From Prinsepia uniflora (taxonomy: Eukaryota; Streptophyta; Magnoliopsida; Rosales; Rosaceae), in assembly GCA_032719365.1 (NCBI GenBank), contig CM064872.1:54364891-54428890 (forward strand): a stretch of 64,000 bases of DNA, given 5' to 3'. Below are positions 47,300-58,951 of the stretch, one piece after another. The position numbers were made by a program, and so were the translations under genes. Positions within the stretch are counted from its first letter, which is position 1, and the number at the start of each line of letters is the position of its first letter. The notes below the pieces were generated by a model. That model did no database searches. It was not told the origin of the DNA and was given only the letters and a program-made list of their open reading frames with translations.

Positions 47300-49560
47300 T
47301 ATTGAAGTTATAGATGATGGCCCGGAGGACGATTAGATCGTCGTGTTGGTAGACTACTCCCCACTTCTCTTCCTTCGAAAAGGATATGGTCTCTCATCCA
47401 TTACTTGCAACCTTCCTAGCTCTCTCTTCATTGACGTGAATGACCTTCTGGTTGTGCTTTGCGGTGCACATGAAATTCATCTTGGCTCGGTTAGATGCGA
47501 AAGGCAAGTAGATCGAGGTGCCTCCAGTGATAGTGTTGATCTGGGGATGGCTGGGCTGTTGATCTGTGATTGTTGTACTTGTGGTATTGGAATTAGATGC
47601 TAGTGTTCTTTGCCAGCTGCCTAGTGGTCGATACCCATGCTGGTTTGGGGATCATGTTTTCACTTGCATGAGAACATTCTCGTAGAAGTGTTCAAGATCA
47701 TGTAAGTCTCGTACTTTGACCGAGGGGGTGCCCACTTGATGTGGTTATCATTTTGCCAGTAATATAGTGGGTGCTAACCCTAGTGATTGTTGTGATGGTC
47801 GTGATTCTTCCCTTTCTTCCCTGAGCTGTAAGAGCTAGAGTAATCTTTCCTCTTCTCGCTTGGGGAGTGTTATGATTCTGGCTGGAGATTGGCTGCTGAG
47901 GGGAACATTGAGTGTTGGAGTGACTTGGTTGGTACGTGTTGACCGAGTCCCTGGCGTTAGACCGATAAGTGTTGGTCGGTGTAGCGTCACCCTTATTGGT
48001 CAGAAACTCAGCCTTAGCGTGAATTGTTGCCTGTTTCATCAACTCATTATAGGTAAAATAACTGTGAGTATATGCAGCGTACTTGAAATGTGATTTGTGT
48101 AAACCTCCCTTGAAAGCGGTGAAGGCAGCCTTGCCATCTATATTGGCTCACTGTGAGTATTCATGACTAAACCAAGCAACATACTTCTATAGTGGCTTAG
48201 TTTCCCCCTGCTTCAGCAGAAACAGGTCTTCGACTGAGAAGAAATGGTCAGTCTGGATCATGAATTGGTTGAGGAAAACCATTTGGAGCTTCTTGAAGGA
48301 GTTGATGGTACCGAGCTCCTATTATTAAAACCAATTGATTGTTGCCTCGATGAGAGTAGAGCTGAAAACAAGGCGCCAAACCTCATCAGACGGATTCTTG
48401 AAGGTTATAGTCGACCTCTAATTGTTGAGATGAGTCATTAGGTCTCCCTTTCCTGTGTAGATGGGGATTTTGAGTGGCTTGATCTAGCGGTCGTGCTAGA
48501 ACTAATTGATCTAGCTAGAGAATGGGCCCAGGAAATTTTGGCCCAAAGTTAGTGTATGGAGCGATCCTTTCTTGGCCTCAAGGCTCATCACTCAGTTGAG
48601 TAGCTACTAGACTAGTGGGTTGGCACTAGGGGTTTTACTCCACGTCTAATAATCGGTATGTTGTACAGGTCAGTGGTTCTCTCGTCGAGAGGAGGTTGCC
48701 TTGTGCCCCTTGGACCAAGGGCTGTGAGGGGGTCGGTCAGACCAACGTACACTGAAGACCTCCTAGGATGATTCGTCTCTCTCTATGGCAGAGATTTGGG
48801 TGGGGTTGTCAATCCAAAGGGAATGTAGTATATATGTCTCGAAAGGTATCCGATCGGTCTACTCCATCGGTGGTAAATCCATTTCTTGGGGGAAGGTGAG
48901 TCTAATTGGACTGAGCTATCTCCGATCCGGTTGAGATTTTCCACTCAGGGCTTCGAAAATGTTGCGGAAGATTCTGGTTCCCTAGGTACCCCTCCCTGGT
49001 ACGATCAGGAGCTTGGAGGCTTTGTCGGTCGGTACGGCCATAGTGGTTGCCCTCTCATTCCTTGTTGCATACCTTACGAATTTGGCATGCACGGTGTAGT
49101 TGACAACAATCCTTTCGGCCCCGCGAGCCTCGTATAGAGCATGACAGGTAGCTAGCTCGGCCTGGGCAACCTAGAGCTGGGCCATCACATCAGTGTACTA
49201 GCTGCTCAACTTGGTGCATCGTACCTTGACTAGAGTGTCGTTGGCCTTGATTTCGACCATGTCGCGTTATAATCTTTCCAGCACCCGGGCCACGTTGGGA
49301 GAAGTGTCCCTCGGTGCCTGCCCCGGTGCAGGTGTGACTTCACCGTCCGTGTTTTCTTGCATGCTAATTGGATGGCAAGGAAAATCAGTGCTCGACACGG
49401 TATAGTGAGGGGCAAACTTAGTCAGAATTCCCATAGACGGCATCAAACTGTTAACACACAAAATGTGCCAACTAAGGGTGTGAATTCTACTCAGCCACGT
49501 ATCCTTGGATAGATTTGTAAAAAGAGAGTAACAGGTTGGTCGGTTAGAGGTAGGCACCGG
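47300..49560 (-). pseudogene. Gag region of Tat copy 2
   Basis: The frame at 47698-48042 reads MMKQATIHAKAEFLTNKGDA, parallel to copy 1 at 12080-12193. The frame at 49267-49557 includes MQENTDGEVTPAPGQAPRD, probably the Gag N-terminus starting near 49365. Intermediate parts are full of stops. The order agrees with protease lying to the left. Confidence 0.7.
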
Positions 49561-49600
49561 TGTGGTACCAGCCTAAGGGTACTTCAACGCCTAAGTTAGT

Positions 49601-49929
49601 GATGGGTCTGTACGTAAGGAGTGAGTGGTGAATAGTAATTTATAAAGTAAGTGTGAATAGTCAATGCTTAGTTACCTTTTTGGGGAAAATGAACTTCTTT
49701 TGTATGGGTGTGAGGTTGAAAATAAATATGTTCTTCTGATGTAGGAGAATGAGCATTCATTGTGAGGCTGACACGTGATTGAATGGGGTATGTCCACGTG
49801 TCACTGCTGATCAGAGCTTGCTAGGGCTTGTTTATTAGTGTGGGCTTGGGTCCCTTGAGCTTTGTAGGAGTGTGTTGGGATAGAGGTATTAAGCCTATGG
49901 AGTCTGAGTTGATTTGGTATCAACAAACA
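49601..49929. other. Probable 5' leader or flank of Tat copy 2
   Basis: No gene is supported. It lies between the Gag start and the hAT fragment. No LTR terminus or primer-binding site could be recognised. Confidence 0.35.
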
Positions 49930-50936
49930 TTAGTGAAAAATTAAGTGGAATATCATAGAATTTTTAGAAAAGTAATGCAAGAAGAAAAGAAAGTAGTTAG
50001 TTCATCCCTGAAAAGTTCTACACTCACAAGGCGCACATCATCAAAAGAGTAAACTCTAAGATGCATTTAGAAAGATGGATAGAGATAAGGTTATTAGATG
50101 AGAGCAAAAGGCAAGTAAAGATTTTATTACAGTTAAAGATACTTGGTACTCTCATGGTGTCTCTATTGTATCAGATAAATGGTTCAATATTAAGCATAAT
50201 CCCTTATTAATATAATTGTGGTAAATAGTCGAGAAGCTATGTTTCTCTATGCTGATGACTTCTCAGGCATAGAAAAAACTGGTCTACAAATGTCTCAATA
50301 TTTACTTGACGCGATTGCGGAAGTATGACCATCCAACATCATATAAGTAGTGACTGACAATGCAGCAAATTGTAAGCTTGCTGGGACCGAAGTTGAAAAG
50401 GTACTAAAACATATTTTTTGGTGTCCATGTGTTGTTCATACTTTAAATCTAATTTTTAAGGATCTTTCAAAGAAGTTTGAGTTGTTAAGCAATACTTATT
50501 CCGTTGGAAAATGTATTGTTAAATATTTTATAAACCAGACACATACTTTGACTATCTGTAGAACTAAATCAAAGTTGGAATTACTTAGAGTAGCGAAAAC
50601 AAGGTTTGCATCACATTATATCTTGTTGAAGAGAATTCTCAATTGTAGAGAAGCATTAACTATTAATGTTGTTCTTCAAAAATGGAAAGAATGGTTGAAC
50701 ACTAGAGATGCAAATACAAGACTTTTAGGTGATATGATTTCACAAACTGTGATTAATGACGAATTTTGGAATGATGTGGAGATTATAGTGGATATCAAAA
50801 AGCCCTTATAGTATTTAAGTTAATTTTGTGATGGCGAGAAACAAAAAATGGGTGAGATTTATGAAATAATGGATAGTATGTTAGGGGAAATAAAGGATAT
50901 TATGAGGAAAAGTGATAAGTTTGATCATTTCCCACA
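49930..50936 (+). pseudogene. hAT transposase fragment (DUF659/catalytic region)
   Basis: The 153-codon stretch at 50350-50811 reads TDNAANCKLAGTEVEKVLKH, then CPCVVHTLNLIF and KTRFASHYILLKR, the central region of a hAT transposase with DUF659. Weaker upstream text from about 49930 and downstream text to about 50930 (GEIYEIMDSMLGEIKDI) extends the match through stops. It is a different hAT family from the one at 26349-32079. It is cut at 50936 by an LTR, and no TIRs were found. The intact protein would be a DNA transposase. Confidence 0.8.
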
Positions 50937-52477
50937 TACATTAAAACACTTATAAAACATTTATGCATGCATCGAATTCATAAAACAAGTCCACTCACAG
51001 ACCGTCCGAAGCCGCGCCTCGATACGCGTGCCATAAGCGTCTCCCGGGTCAATCGTCGCCTCCGGGATTCCCGAACCTGTCCAAATTCATTTAGAGGGTT
51101 ACTAACTACTTATATAACCCCTCACTAAAGCTCCATAATTTTCCAAAATTTCTAACTATTTTTAAAACCAAACCTAAACCTTCGGACGTCTCGAACTATA
51201 TCGAAACGATGTCCGATTGACACGAAACCAGTCCCAAAATGTTCGTTACATCGAATAGATGATTTCGTGTGTTGAACACATCCACAGAAACCCCACCACG
51301 CACTGCCATGCGCCGCCCAAAGGGCCCTGCGCGTGGGCTCACGCGCCGGTGAACAGTTCATCTTCCTCAGCGATCGAACCAGGTCCGGCCGGTTCACTAG
51401 TTCTCCAGGACCAGCGTGACCGGTCCGGCCTGGTTTCTCACCCTATTTTCATCCAATCTTTTCCTTTTCGATTCCAATCTTCCTAATTTGATGTTTTCTA
51501 TCATTTTTAATTAATAAACCTAGAGGAAACTAACTAAAACTCACGGTTTGATTTTGGTCCAAACGGTTCAGTTTTTCCCGAGTGCACCCAGGGCTGCTCA
51601 GCCCTACTCAATCGTTCAAAAATTCCTCTAGGCATTCCTAACAACCTAATAAGCTATATCCAAGCACCCAAAACCATCCATAATGTAAGAATCGAAATCA
51701 AATGGAAAAATGGACAGACCGAGCTACCTTCTCGAGTTCAAGGCCGCCGTCCACGGCGGCGTGGCTTCCAGCCAGCCACCATCATCCACCCTTCATTCTC
51801 TCATCTTCTGGGCTTCACATGCATGATCAGCTGGGTCAAGGGTTTGGTTTTGGATTGAAAATGGCGATCGATTTGAGTTGGAGGAAAAGGAAAATGAACG
51901 ATGAAATGGGAGGGGAGATGCATGAATGGGTGAGGTTAGCCAATGGATGGGTGACACTTGTCACTCATCCATTGGTCCACTAAAAAGTAGCTGGGCCCAC
52001 TAAAGTCCAAAAGCTCCTCGTAAAACGTGTCGTTGTGAATAGTATCTTGGAACTTCCGTGAACCGTAACTTCGCCGTCGAACGTCTGAATTTGACGTGCC
52101 GCCTGTCTACGGATTCGTATCGTCCCGATCTACATAACGGTCTTCAGCCCTCGGCCATTGGACCTACTGGGTCAATAGTCAACTTTTGGCCCAAATTACC
52201 AAAATGCCCTTGAACTTCCGAACGTCATAACTTTTTCCTCGGACGTCGGAATCGAGCGTGCCACCTGTCTATGGACTCGTGACGTCACGAACTACGTCTC
52301 GGCCATCGGTCAAAGTCCATTTGACCGCTGAAATGAAAAGTCAACGATTTGTCCATTCTAGGGGCAAAATTGTCATTTCGCCCGAACGTTCGCTAATCCT
52401 CGTCTAATCCGTGATTAGTCTCGCTAATCCATCATTAATTCTTAATTAATCCCACTAATTCGGGACGGGTCATCACA
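50937..52477 (-). mobile_element. 3' LTR (partial) of the LARD-like element
   Basis: On the minus strand it begins TGTGATGACCCGTCCC at 52477 and runs leftward for about 1.54 kb before being cut at the hAT fragment. It shares long stretches with 4530-6372. It contains the inverted CACGCGC pair at 51329-51346, which here has a 4-base spacer. Confidence 0.8.
51329..51346. promoter_or_regulatory. Inverted CACGCGC pair in LTR
   Basis: GCGCGTG-GGCT-CACGCGC lies about 1.13 kb from the LTR 5' end. It is the only one of the five pairs with a 4-base instead of a 5-base spacer. Confidence 0.45.
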
Positions 52478-52490
52478 AACTTCCCCCCTT
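52478..52490 (-). other. Polypurine tract of the LARD-like element
   Basis: On the minus strand AAGGGGGGAAGTT lies directly before the LTR start TGTGATGAC, which is the expected place and composition for plus-strand priming in an LTR retrotransposon. Confidence 0.8.
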
Positions 52491-55432
52491 AAGGAATTTC
52501 GTCCTCGAAATTCATAGCGACCCGATTCCACAACCAAACTGTGGAATCCATCCATGTTCCTCGAATCAGACCGCTGCACCCGCACGAGAATACTCGTGTA
52601 GCAGTACACGTCCAACACACATACCGTACTCATCGGTCTCGTCCTCGGTACGTACCGTCATCGGAGCCTCCAAAGCTCCAATTCACTCTCGAGAACTACA
52701 CGTCTGCTTGTGTGTCTCACTCGAGACAACATGGCGATACTCGTCAATCTCGCCTACCACTCACTTGACAGGTCAGCCACACCCAACTGATACCTAAACG
52801 GCTTTTCAGTCTGCCACCCTGGCAAGTTCCATCTGACTGTCGTCAGGCTGAAAACGCATCCCCACTAAGGGCTATCACAACCAAGCTGGCATTCTGCTTA
52901 GCATCCGATCTGACAACACCCTACAAATTCTGCCATCACAATGGCACGAATCACATCTCGTAGGTCATCCTCAGACCTATGCCCAATAATAACTCTAAAC
53001 ACTCGCACAAGTCAACTCTCTCAAATTCCTACACCCAAAACTGACTCTACTGAGAGTCTCATCAACCACATCGATCCGAACGCATCGGATAACTATCAAT
53101 TCGTTACCACAATATGTCACGCCTTCGTGACCAGCCGAAAACTCCCGGCTCCACTGCGCTTCGCTGCGCGACTCTGATCTCGATTCGCATCTCGCATCAC
53201 TCAGCGATACCACTTGTCATCTAGGCTCACCTCGAGTCCAACTATCACTATCGGATCTAATCCGATCACCACTCCTGTCCATCTAGGACTCTATCCAATC
53301 TGCAACATTCTCGTAATCTAGGGACACTCTCGACCCGACATACCGATTGATCGTGATCAATCCCATCATCTAACTTGCGTAGCACTCCGACGCACCTATA
53401 CCACAACAACATCGGGGCGCCCTCGACCTACACAAGGACAGCTCTCTAGTAACGTCCAACCACAAACTACTGTCCGTCACCAGGCGAATATCAGTTCATC
53501 ACCTCGGACATTCACTCGTCACATCCTGTGACGCTAATATACCATATACTCATCACGTCAATCCAATTGACCCACAGCCTAGGTGTTCGGTTCTTACACC
53601 TTCTTGAACTCCTAGCTGTCATACCGTTCCTCGTCGTCCCACCTAGGGACAAATCCAAGATGGTGACATCCATGTTCATCCCATGTCATCCTCTGACACT
53701 TAGCACCACCTGCTACAACGTCACACTCAGTGACCTCTATCACGCACATTTCGCACCTTTAATCATCCTAATCCAACTCTGACTCACAGAATTGGTCGGA
53801 ATCCACGAACATCGGTCGGTAGGCTAAACAGATCGCAACGTCTGTCATGATCTGAAGCCAAATCTCTGCGTACTACCAAATCCAACAAACCGACCCATAC
53901 GTCATAAGACGTCACTTACGTCATCCATTCGTACCTGGATCTCACTTTTCACCTCAAACGTTACAACTTCTGGGCACACCCTCGCGACTCAATCTCGCAG
54001 CACTGGGGGAACTAGTCTCCATTACTGGAGAAACTGATCTCCGTCACAGGGGAAACTAGTATCCATCACTGAGGAAACTGGTCTCCATCACTGGGAAACT
54101 GGTCTCCATCACTGGGAAACTGGTCTCCATCATTGAGGAAACTGATCTCCATCACTGGGGAAACTGGTCTCCACACCAAGTACTCCCGTACCTCGCACTA
54201 AGCCACTCGGGATCCTCTCTGTCCCACTCTTAATAACCACCTTCACAAGGGTAGCATAGCAAGTATGCCAGCACCCAACATCAACATCTCATTCTGCGAT
54301 CGGACTCAACCTTCACCGAGTCGAATCCAGAATCACTGCTCATACTGTGCGTCACTCACGTACCTCGTATCATCGTCATGACTGACGAATCCCATCGTCA
54401 CAATCGTCACGGCAACCTGAGTCTATCCAACTCGATAAGACTCGACTACGTCCACCGATAGCAGCGTCTGTCACAACCTCGTGCAGACCAAACTCAGAAA
54501 TACTCTGCTATCGAGACTCCAAAACTACGCGGTCAACACACCGCCGGTATCAACTGCTCAACGCATAATATTCACCGATCGGTCAACCCTCTGGATCTGA
54601 TCACAAATATCACTCTCCCGGTAACTTGTCCAATCAATCACCTACTAGGGTTCTCACAAACCCGGCTGCCCACTGCAGCCCTACCATCATGAACGATCCC
54701 TCGATCTCGACTCCGAAGAGTCGTCGTACTCCAATACTGGTACCAAACCAGCCAATAACTACCCTCTGAGAATCTCATCCTCTCGTAACTCTACGGCTCT
54801 CAGCCGTTGGCCCCCACAACAACTTGGCCATACTTCGCGCCTAACACTGCACAACGACTAAACGTCGCAATCGTATCCTATCGCGTCGCACGACAGCCGC
54901 ACTAGGGCATCCACTGTCAGTCGATATCCTCTCGCAACACACCACAAATACTCCGGCATCTCCTGCCAGTCGACATTCCACCGAGATTCGACACACCGAA
55001 ACATGGCAACACATGCCAATTAGGGTCAAACGTTCCTATTCCTCAACTGTCGTAAGTGTAGTCGTCCAGGGTCATCGTAAACCGGGCGACCCTGACCTCT
55101 TACCACACTAGTATGACTTCGTACACCTCTATCCGATACGACCCACCGTCGAGCGGTCACGACTCTCAAGTCGTCATACGGTCTCTGCTGATCTACTGGA
55201 TCCTACTCACCAGTAACGCTACGGCTCTAAACCGTCAGATTCACATAAATACTGATCCTACTCGGGATCCACTACCTTGAAACACGTGGTGTCCAATGCC
55301 AATTGAACCTCAAACTAACGTATCGAATTTCGTTTAGCACGTCGTGCTTCCTACTCTTAGCCTAACTAGCAGGTTGATGACGGGCTGTTACGACTTCAGA
55401 GACATCACATCCTCGACCTGCGCACACTCCAC
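52491..55432 (-). mobile_element. Non-coding interior of a LARD-like retrotransposon
   Basis: The internal region between polypurine tract and primer-binding site is about 3 kb. I find no Gag, protease, reverse transcriptase, RNase H or integrase motif in any frame. The text is unusually rich in C and in CTC/CAC words on the plus strand. It contains a 25-bp minisatellite at 54001-54172. Long LTRs combined with a 3-kb interior that has priming sites but no genes are the defining traits of large retrotransposon derivatives. The initiator-Met priming site and long LTRs suggest a Tekay/Del-type partner, which is inference. Confidence 0.75.
54001..54172. repeat. About 24-bp minisatellite, seven or so units
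   Basis: Units have the form CACTGGGGAAACTGGTCTCC followed by 'at', varying in length by a base or two. They alternate between a form ending 'tggtctccatc' and forms ending 'tgatctcc' or 'tagtctcc'. The array is within the LARD-like interior. Confidence 0.85.
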
Positions 55433-55472
55433 GCTCTGATACCAACGCTCTGATACCAACGCTCTGATACCA
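55433..55472 (-). other. Triplicated primer-binding site (initiator tRNA-Met)
   Basis: TGGTATCAGAGC on the minus strand is complementary to the 3' end of plant initiator tRNA-Met. It occurs three times with a 14-bp period, at 55461-55472, 55447-55458 and 55433-55444. The first copy is two bases from the LTR end at 55475, as expected for a functional site. The two extra copies are unusual. Confidence 0.85.
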
Positions 55473-55474
55473 CT

Positions 55475-56091
55475 TGTCAGGACCGGTCCCAAATCCCCCT
55501 AGATTAACGTAGGACCCGCCTGATCCCGTCTGACACCACGTGTGAGACCAGGGAAAATTTCATGTCTAGCCCTCGCCGGGGCTGTCAGAGTGCGTCAGGA
55601 TCGTAGGAGGAGGGGAGTGATGTCTCAGTCTCTGCTACGACCCGCATCCGCGATCAACCTGAAGGGCATTAAAACAGTAAAAGTCGTGAGTGGACAAAAC
55701 AATAATTTCATTAAAAACATTTTCGCATAAAGACATTTATGCCCTTCATAGAAACATACGCATGCATTCAAAACCATTTATCAAACATTCATAAAACTAT
55801 TTATCAAACATTTAGAAAACCTTTCAAGGGTTCATGCCCGGCCCCATAAACCGTCATGACCCATAAGTCCAATTGGGTCCTCGACCCGAAATCACAAACT
55901 TACAAACCATAACATGTGGGAACTCAGCCCAAATCTGTTCTCAGTGAAATACTAAAACATACCATACGGGGTCTCCGCCCCAAACCATTTCCAAAACATC
56001 GTTTACGGGGTCGGCGTCTCGCCCCAAAACACTTTCCGAATCATAAAACACGGAATACGGGGTCTCTGCCCCCAATTCACTTTCCATAAAC
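55475..56091 (-). mobile_element. 5' LTR (partial) of the LARD-like element
   Basis: On the minus strand this is the 3' end of the LTR, ending GGGACCGGTCCTGACA directly before the primer-binding site. It matches 2134-2710 block for block. It is interrupted at 56091 by a solo LTR and continues at 57889. Confidence 0.8.
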
Positions 56092-57883
56092 TGTAAGGAC
56101 CCGTCCCAGAAGTCAGGATTAGGGAAGTGATTAGTGACAGATTAGTGAGGTTAATCGGTGGTTAGTTGGCTACTGTTGGACATTGGCGCAAAATGACGAT
56201 TTTGCCCCTAGTTTGGGTCAATTGTTAACTTTTAGTTCGGGCGGTCAATTGGACATTGACCGATGACTGTGACGTATTTTGGGATGTCACGAGTTCGTAG
56301 ACAGGTGGCACACCCGATTCCGACATCCGAGGAGGAAGTTATGATGTTCGGAAGGTTGGGGGCACTTTAGTAATCTGGTTAAAAGAAGGGGAAAACTTGA
56401 ATTTTTGTACGACAGAGTTTTTACATGAAGACCGAAGACCGTTAGGTAGATCTCATCGTCCTGAGTTCAACGACAGGCGGCATGCTTTCATCGGACGTAG
56501 GACGAGCGAAATACGGGTCTAGAACGGTGAAGGGCAAAATGGTAATTTTGACTCACAAGGGCATTTTGGTCTTTTGGTGCATTGGGATTTGTGCAACAGA
56601 GATGAGGACAAGTGTACATGAGGGATTGGATATTTTGAGATGGGCCATGGGATTGTGGACACGTGTGGTGTGTGTAGTGGGTTCTAGGCTTGTTGCACAT
56701 TTCAAATTAATTTGGCCGTGTGTGTGAGTTGTGCTAGAGAGAAACAGAGACTGAGTCGTGAGGGAAAGAAATCGATCAAGTGTTCAGGGTGTGTGAGTGT
56801 TGTGAGATTTCTTGGTGCTTGAGTGGGAGTCTGAAGGTTTGTGATAGGGTAGAGGTGAACTAGAGTGAGAATAGTGTGAGGGAAACTGGTGTGTGTGAAG
56901 TGTGAATTCTCAGGAAAACAGAGAGGTGTCGAGGGTGTGGTGCAACCATCAGTGATCGAGGTGATCCAATTGGGTTCGAGGGAAGGCTAGGACGGCTCTG
57001 TGAACTCCAGGGAACGTGGCGGCGAGCATGGTGGAGGTCTGGAAGCAGGTAATTGCTCGACTTTCTCTCTTTGCTCTGTTTTCTAGTTTTGATTCAAACG
57101 GTAAGTCGTGGCTTTTAGGACTGAGTCGAGGTGTTTGGTGAGTTCTAGTGTGTTCAGTAGGTCCCTAGGAACCTGTAGAAGTCGAAGCCGTGATGGGGGA
57201 TTGCACGGGTGGCCGGAAGTAGAAACAGGGGTTTTGGACTGGTTTAAATTCGAGTTTGGGAGATGAGATTTAGGCCAAGATGTTTAGTTGTTAGGATTGG
57301 ACTTAGTTGCTAGGATGAGGACGAAGAGTTTGGTGGAAAAAGGAAGGAAAATGGTGGAGGAATGGCGAAGAACCGCCCTCGCCAGTTCAGACCGGTCGAA
57401 CAGTTGAGGAAGACGATGAACAGTGGTTACTGTGCAGACGCGTGAGGCCCACGCGCAGCCACTTTGGGCGGCGCGTGGGGACGCGTGGTGGCTTTTCTGG
57501 GGAAACTTCCAAATAGGTTTTTGGTCTAATCGTTGTGACGAATCTTTTGAGACTAGTTTCGGGTCAGTTCTACGAGGTCGAAGGTTTAGGGTCTCGGTTA
57601 ATTACGTTTACGGGAATCCCTGAGGCAGAGTTAGAGGCATAGGGTGACCCCGGAGTGTTTTCAGTTTTCCGTTGCGTGTGTAATAACTCTGAGTAGGACT
57701 TCTGTCTTTGTGTTCTGTACTATGCTCTGTATAATTGTTACTTTATTGGATATTAAGTTATCCCTTGTATGGCAATGTAATTTGGGGTTTTTGTGAGGTT
57801 ATTTTGGGTCTTTGGGTTGGATTGCCAGACGGGAGCAGGGTTCGCCTCGGTTATCGGGGTGGTAATCAGGGTGGGTCTTGTCA
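56092..57883 (+). mobile_element. Solo LTR inside the 5' LTR (1792 bp)
   Basis: It starts TGTAAGGACCCGTCCC and ends GGTGGGTCTTGTCA. It is flanked by perfect copies of TAAAC (56087-56091 and 57884-57888). It contains the inverted CACGCGC-type pair at 57438-57456 about 1.35 kb in. It is shorter than the related LTRs because it lacks their minisatellite-bearing 3' portion. No internal region is present. Confidence 0.9.
57438..57490. promoter_or_regulatory. CACGCGC cluster in solo LTR
   Basis: ACGCGTG-AGGCC-CACGCGC spans 57438-57456 (one mismatch in the left arm). A GCGCGTG follows at 57471-57477 and an ACGCGTG at 57481-57487. The order matches the cluster at 36901-36950. Confidence 0.5.
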
Positions 57884-57888
57884 TAAAC

Positions 57889-58185
57889 CACATACGTATC
57901 GAAGTACTTATAACCCATCCGAGGCACTTCCGAGAAGATGCCAACTCGGGGCACACAACCCCTAGGGAACACATCCCCGATATAGTTACGATGACATCAA
58001 TATATCTAGTGTGCACACTACTTGGGGTCTCACTCCGAGTCTTCTCCCAGGAATCTCCATCTGGGAGACTCAATCTCTGGATCTAGTCCGAGCTCTCTCT
58101 CTGGATCTAGTCCACATATCTCTCCGGAATCTGGTCCGGGACCACAACATAAATAGTAACCCCCACTCTTGGAACGGGTTCCTTC
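57889..58185 (-). mobile_element. Continuation of the LARD-like 5' LTR
   Basis: The text matches 2725-3010 of the outer LTR closely, including a run of 'tggtccgg' and 'tctccgga' words, and ends near 'ggaacgggttcc'. The remaining 5' portion of this LTR is missing. Confidence 0.75.
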
Positions 58186-58951
58186 CTCTTCCAAACAGTA
58201 GATTTGGTTGAATATGAAACTCAAAGGTGCGGAGAGAGAAGAAGGTTTTAGGTTTGAGGAAGAGATTGGGGTTAGGGGAGGTTGAGGAGGAGAATTGTGA
58301 AATTTTGTAACTACCCTTATTAATTTAATGTATTTTAATCCACATAGGCGCCACATATTCATTTTGACATCAAATGGAACAACTATAACAGAAAAGGAGC
58401 TGAGTGATATAATTCGGCCGTTTCATAGAGTTAAGTAAGAAAATAACGAGTTCAGAATGTAAAGTGTGACAAATGTATAAATTCATGATATATTTAAGCT
58501 AAAAAACCAACCTCAATTTGGATGATACTCCTTTCCTTTTTGGCCTGTTGGCTGTGTTTGGCTCACTCGGAGGATCTAATTTTGACCGTTGTATTTTCCT
58601 GTAGGTGTCTTGAAATGTTTTTAACCTTTTAACTTTGGACTCCACCTTCCCTTTATTTTCCTAATCCTGCCAATGTTAGTTGATAATCAACAGCCAAGAC
58701 TGCTATATTTTAGGACACCCAGATAGTCGATTTTTCAAAATTCAAGAATAACATGAGAAAATTGTAATGACCTTAAAATGAACATATGTAATACCCGTCA
58801 AATTTTCTCAAGCATGCACAAAATGGGCACCTAATAAATAAATAAACAAACCTTTTATAGGCTAAACCCCTTATCAAGTAATTCTGAGATTACGGGAAAA
58901 ATGAGTGAATATTAATTGACGGATTCGGACATAATTAGATATACATACGAC
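58186..58951. other. Intergenic stretch without a supported gene
   Basis: No gene is seen. The part at 58395-58510 resembles 19985-20105 beside the pinin gene. The rest is A/T-rich and unassigned. Confidence 0.45.

Larger units (their letters stand above)
41780..49600 (-). mobile_element. Decayed Tat-lineage gypsy retrotransposon, copy 2
   Basis: The minus strand carries gag (about 47300-49560), protease (47105-47288 continuing at 43762-43970), reverse transcriptase (about 42660-43650) and RNase H (about 41784-42500). Many stops and frame changes are present. A plus-oriented solo LTR (43971-47099) splits the protease. Integrase and the antisense ORF region seen in copy 1 are absent because the element ends at about 41780 inside RNase H. 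Confidence 0.85.

Noticed and set aside
49914..49934. Small palindrome around 'gttgatttggtatcaac'
   Set aside because: It is too short and isolated to support a function; it is likely chance in A/T-rich text.
54001..54172. CRISPR-like array
   Set aside because: The units are contiguous minisatellite repeats without unique spacers, in a plant retrotransposon.
55433..55474. A tRNA-like element
   Set aside because: Only the 12-base tRNA-end complement is present, repeated three times; there is no cloverleaf or A/B box.
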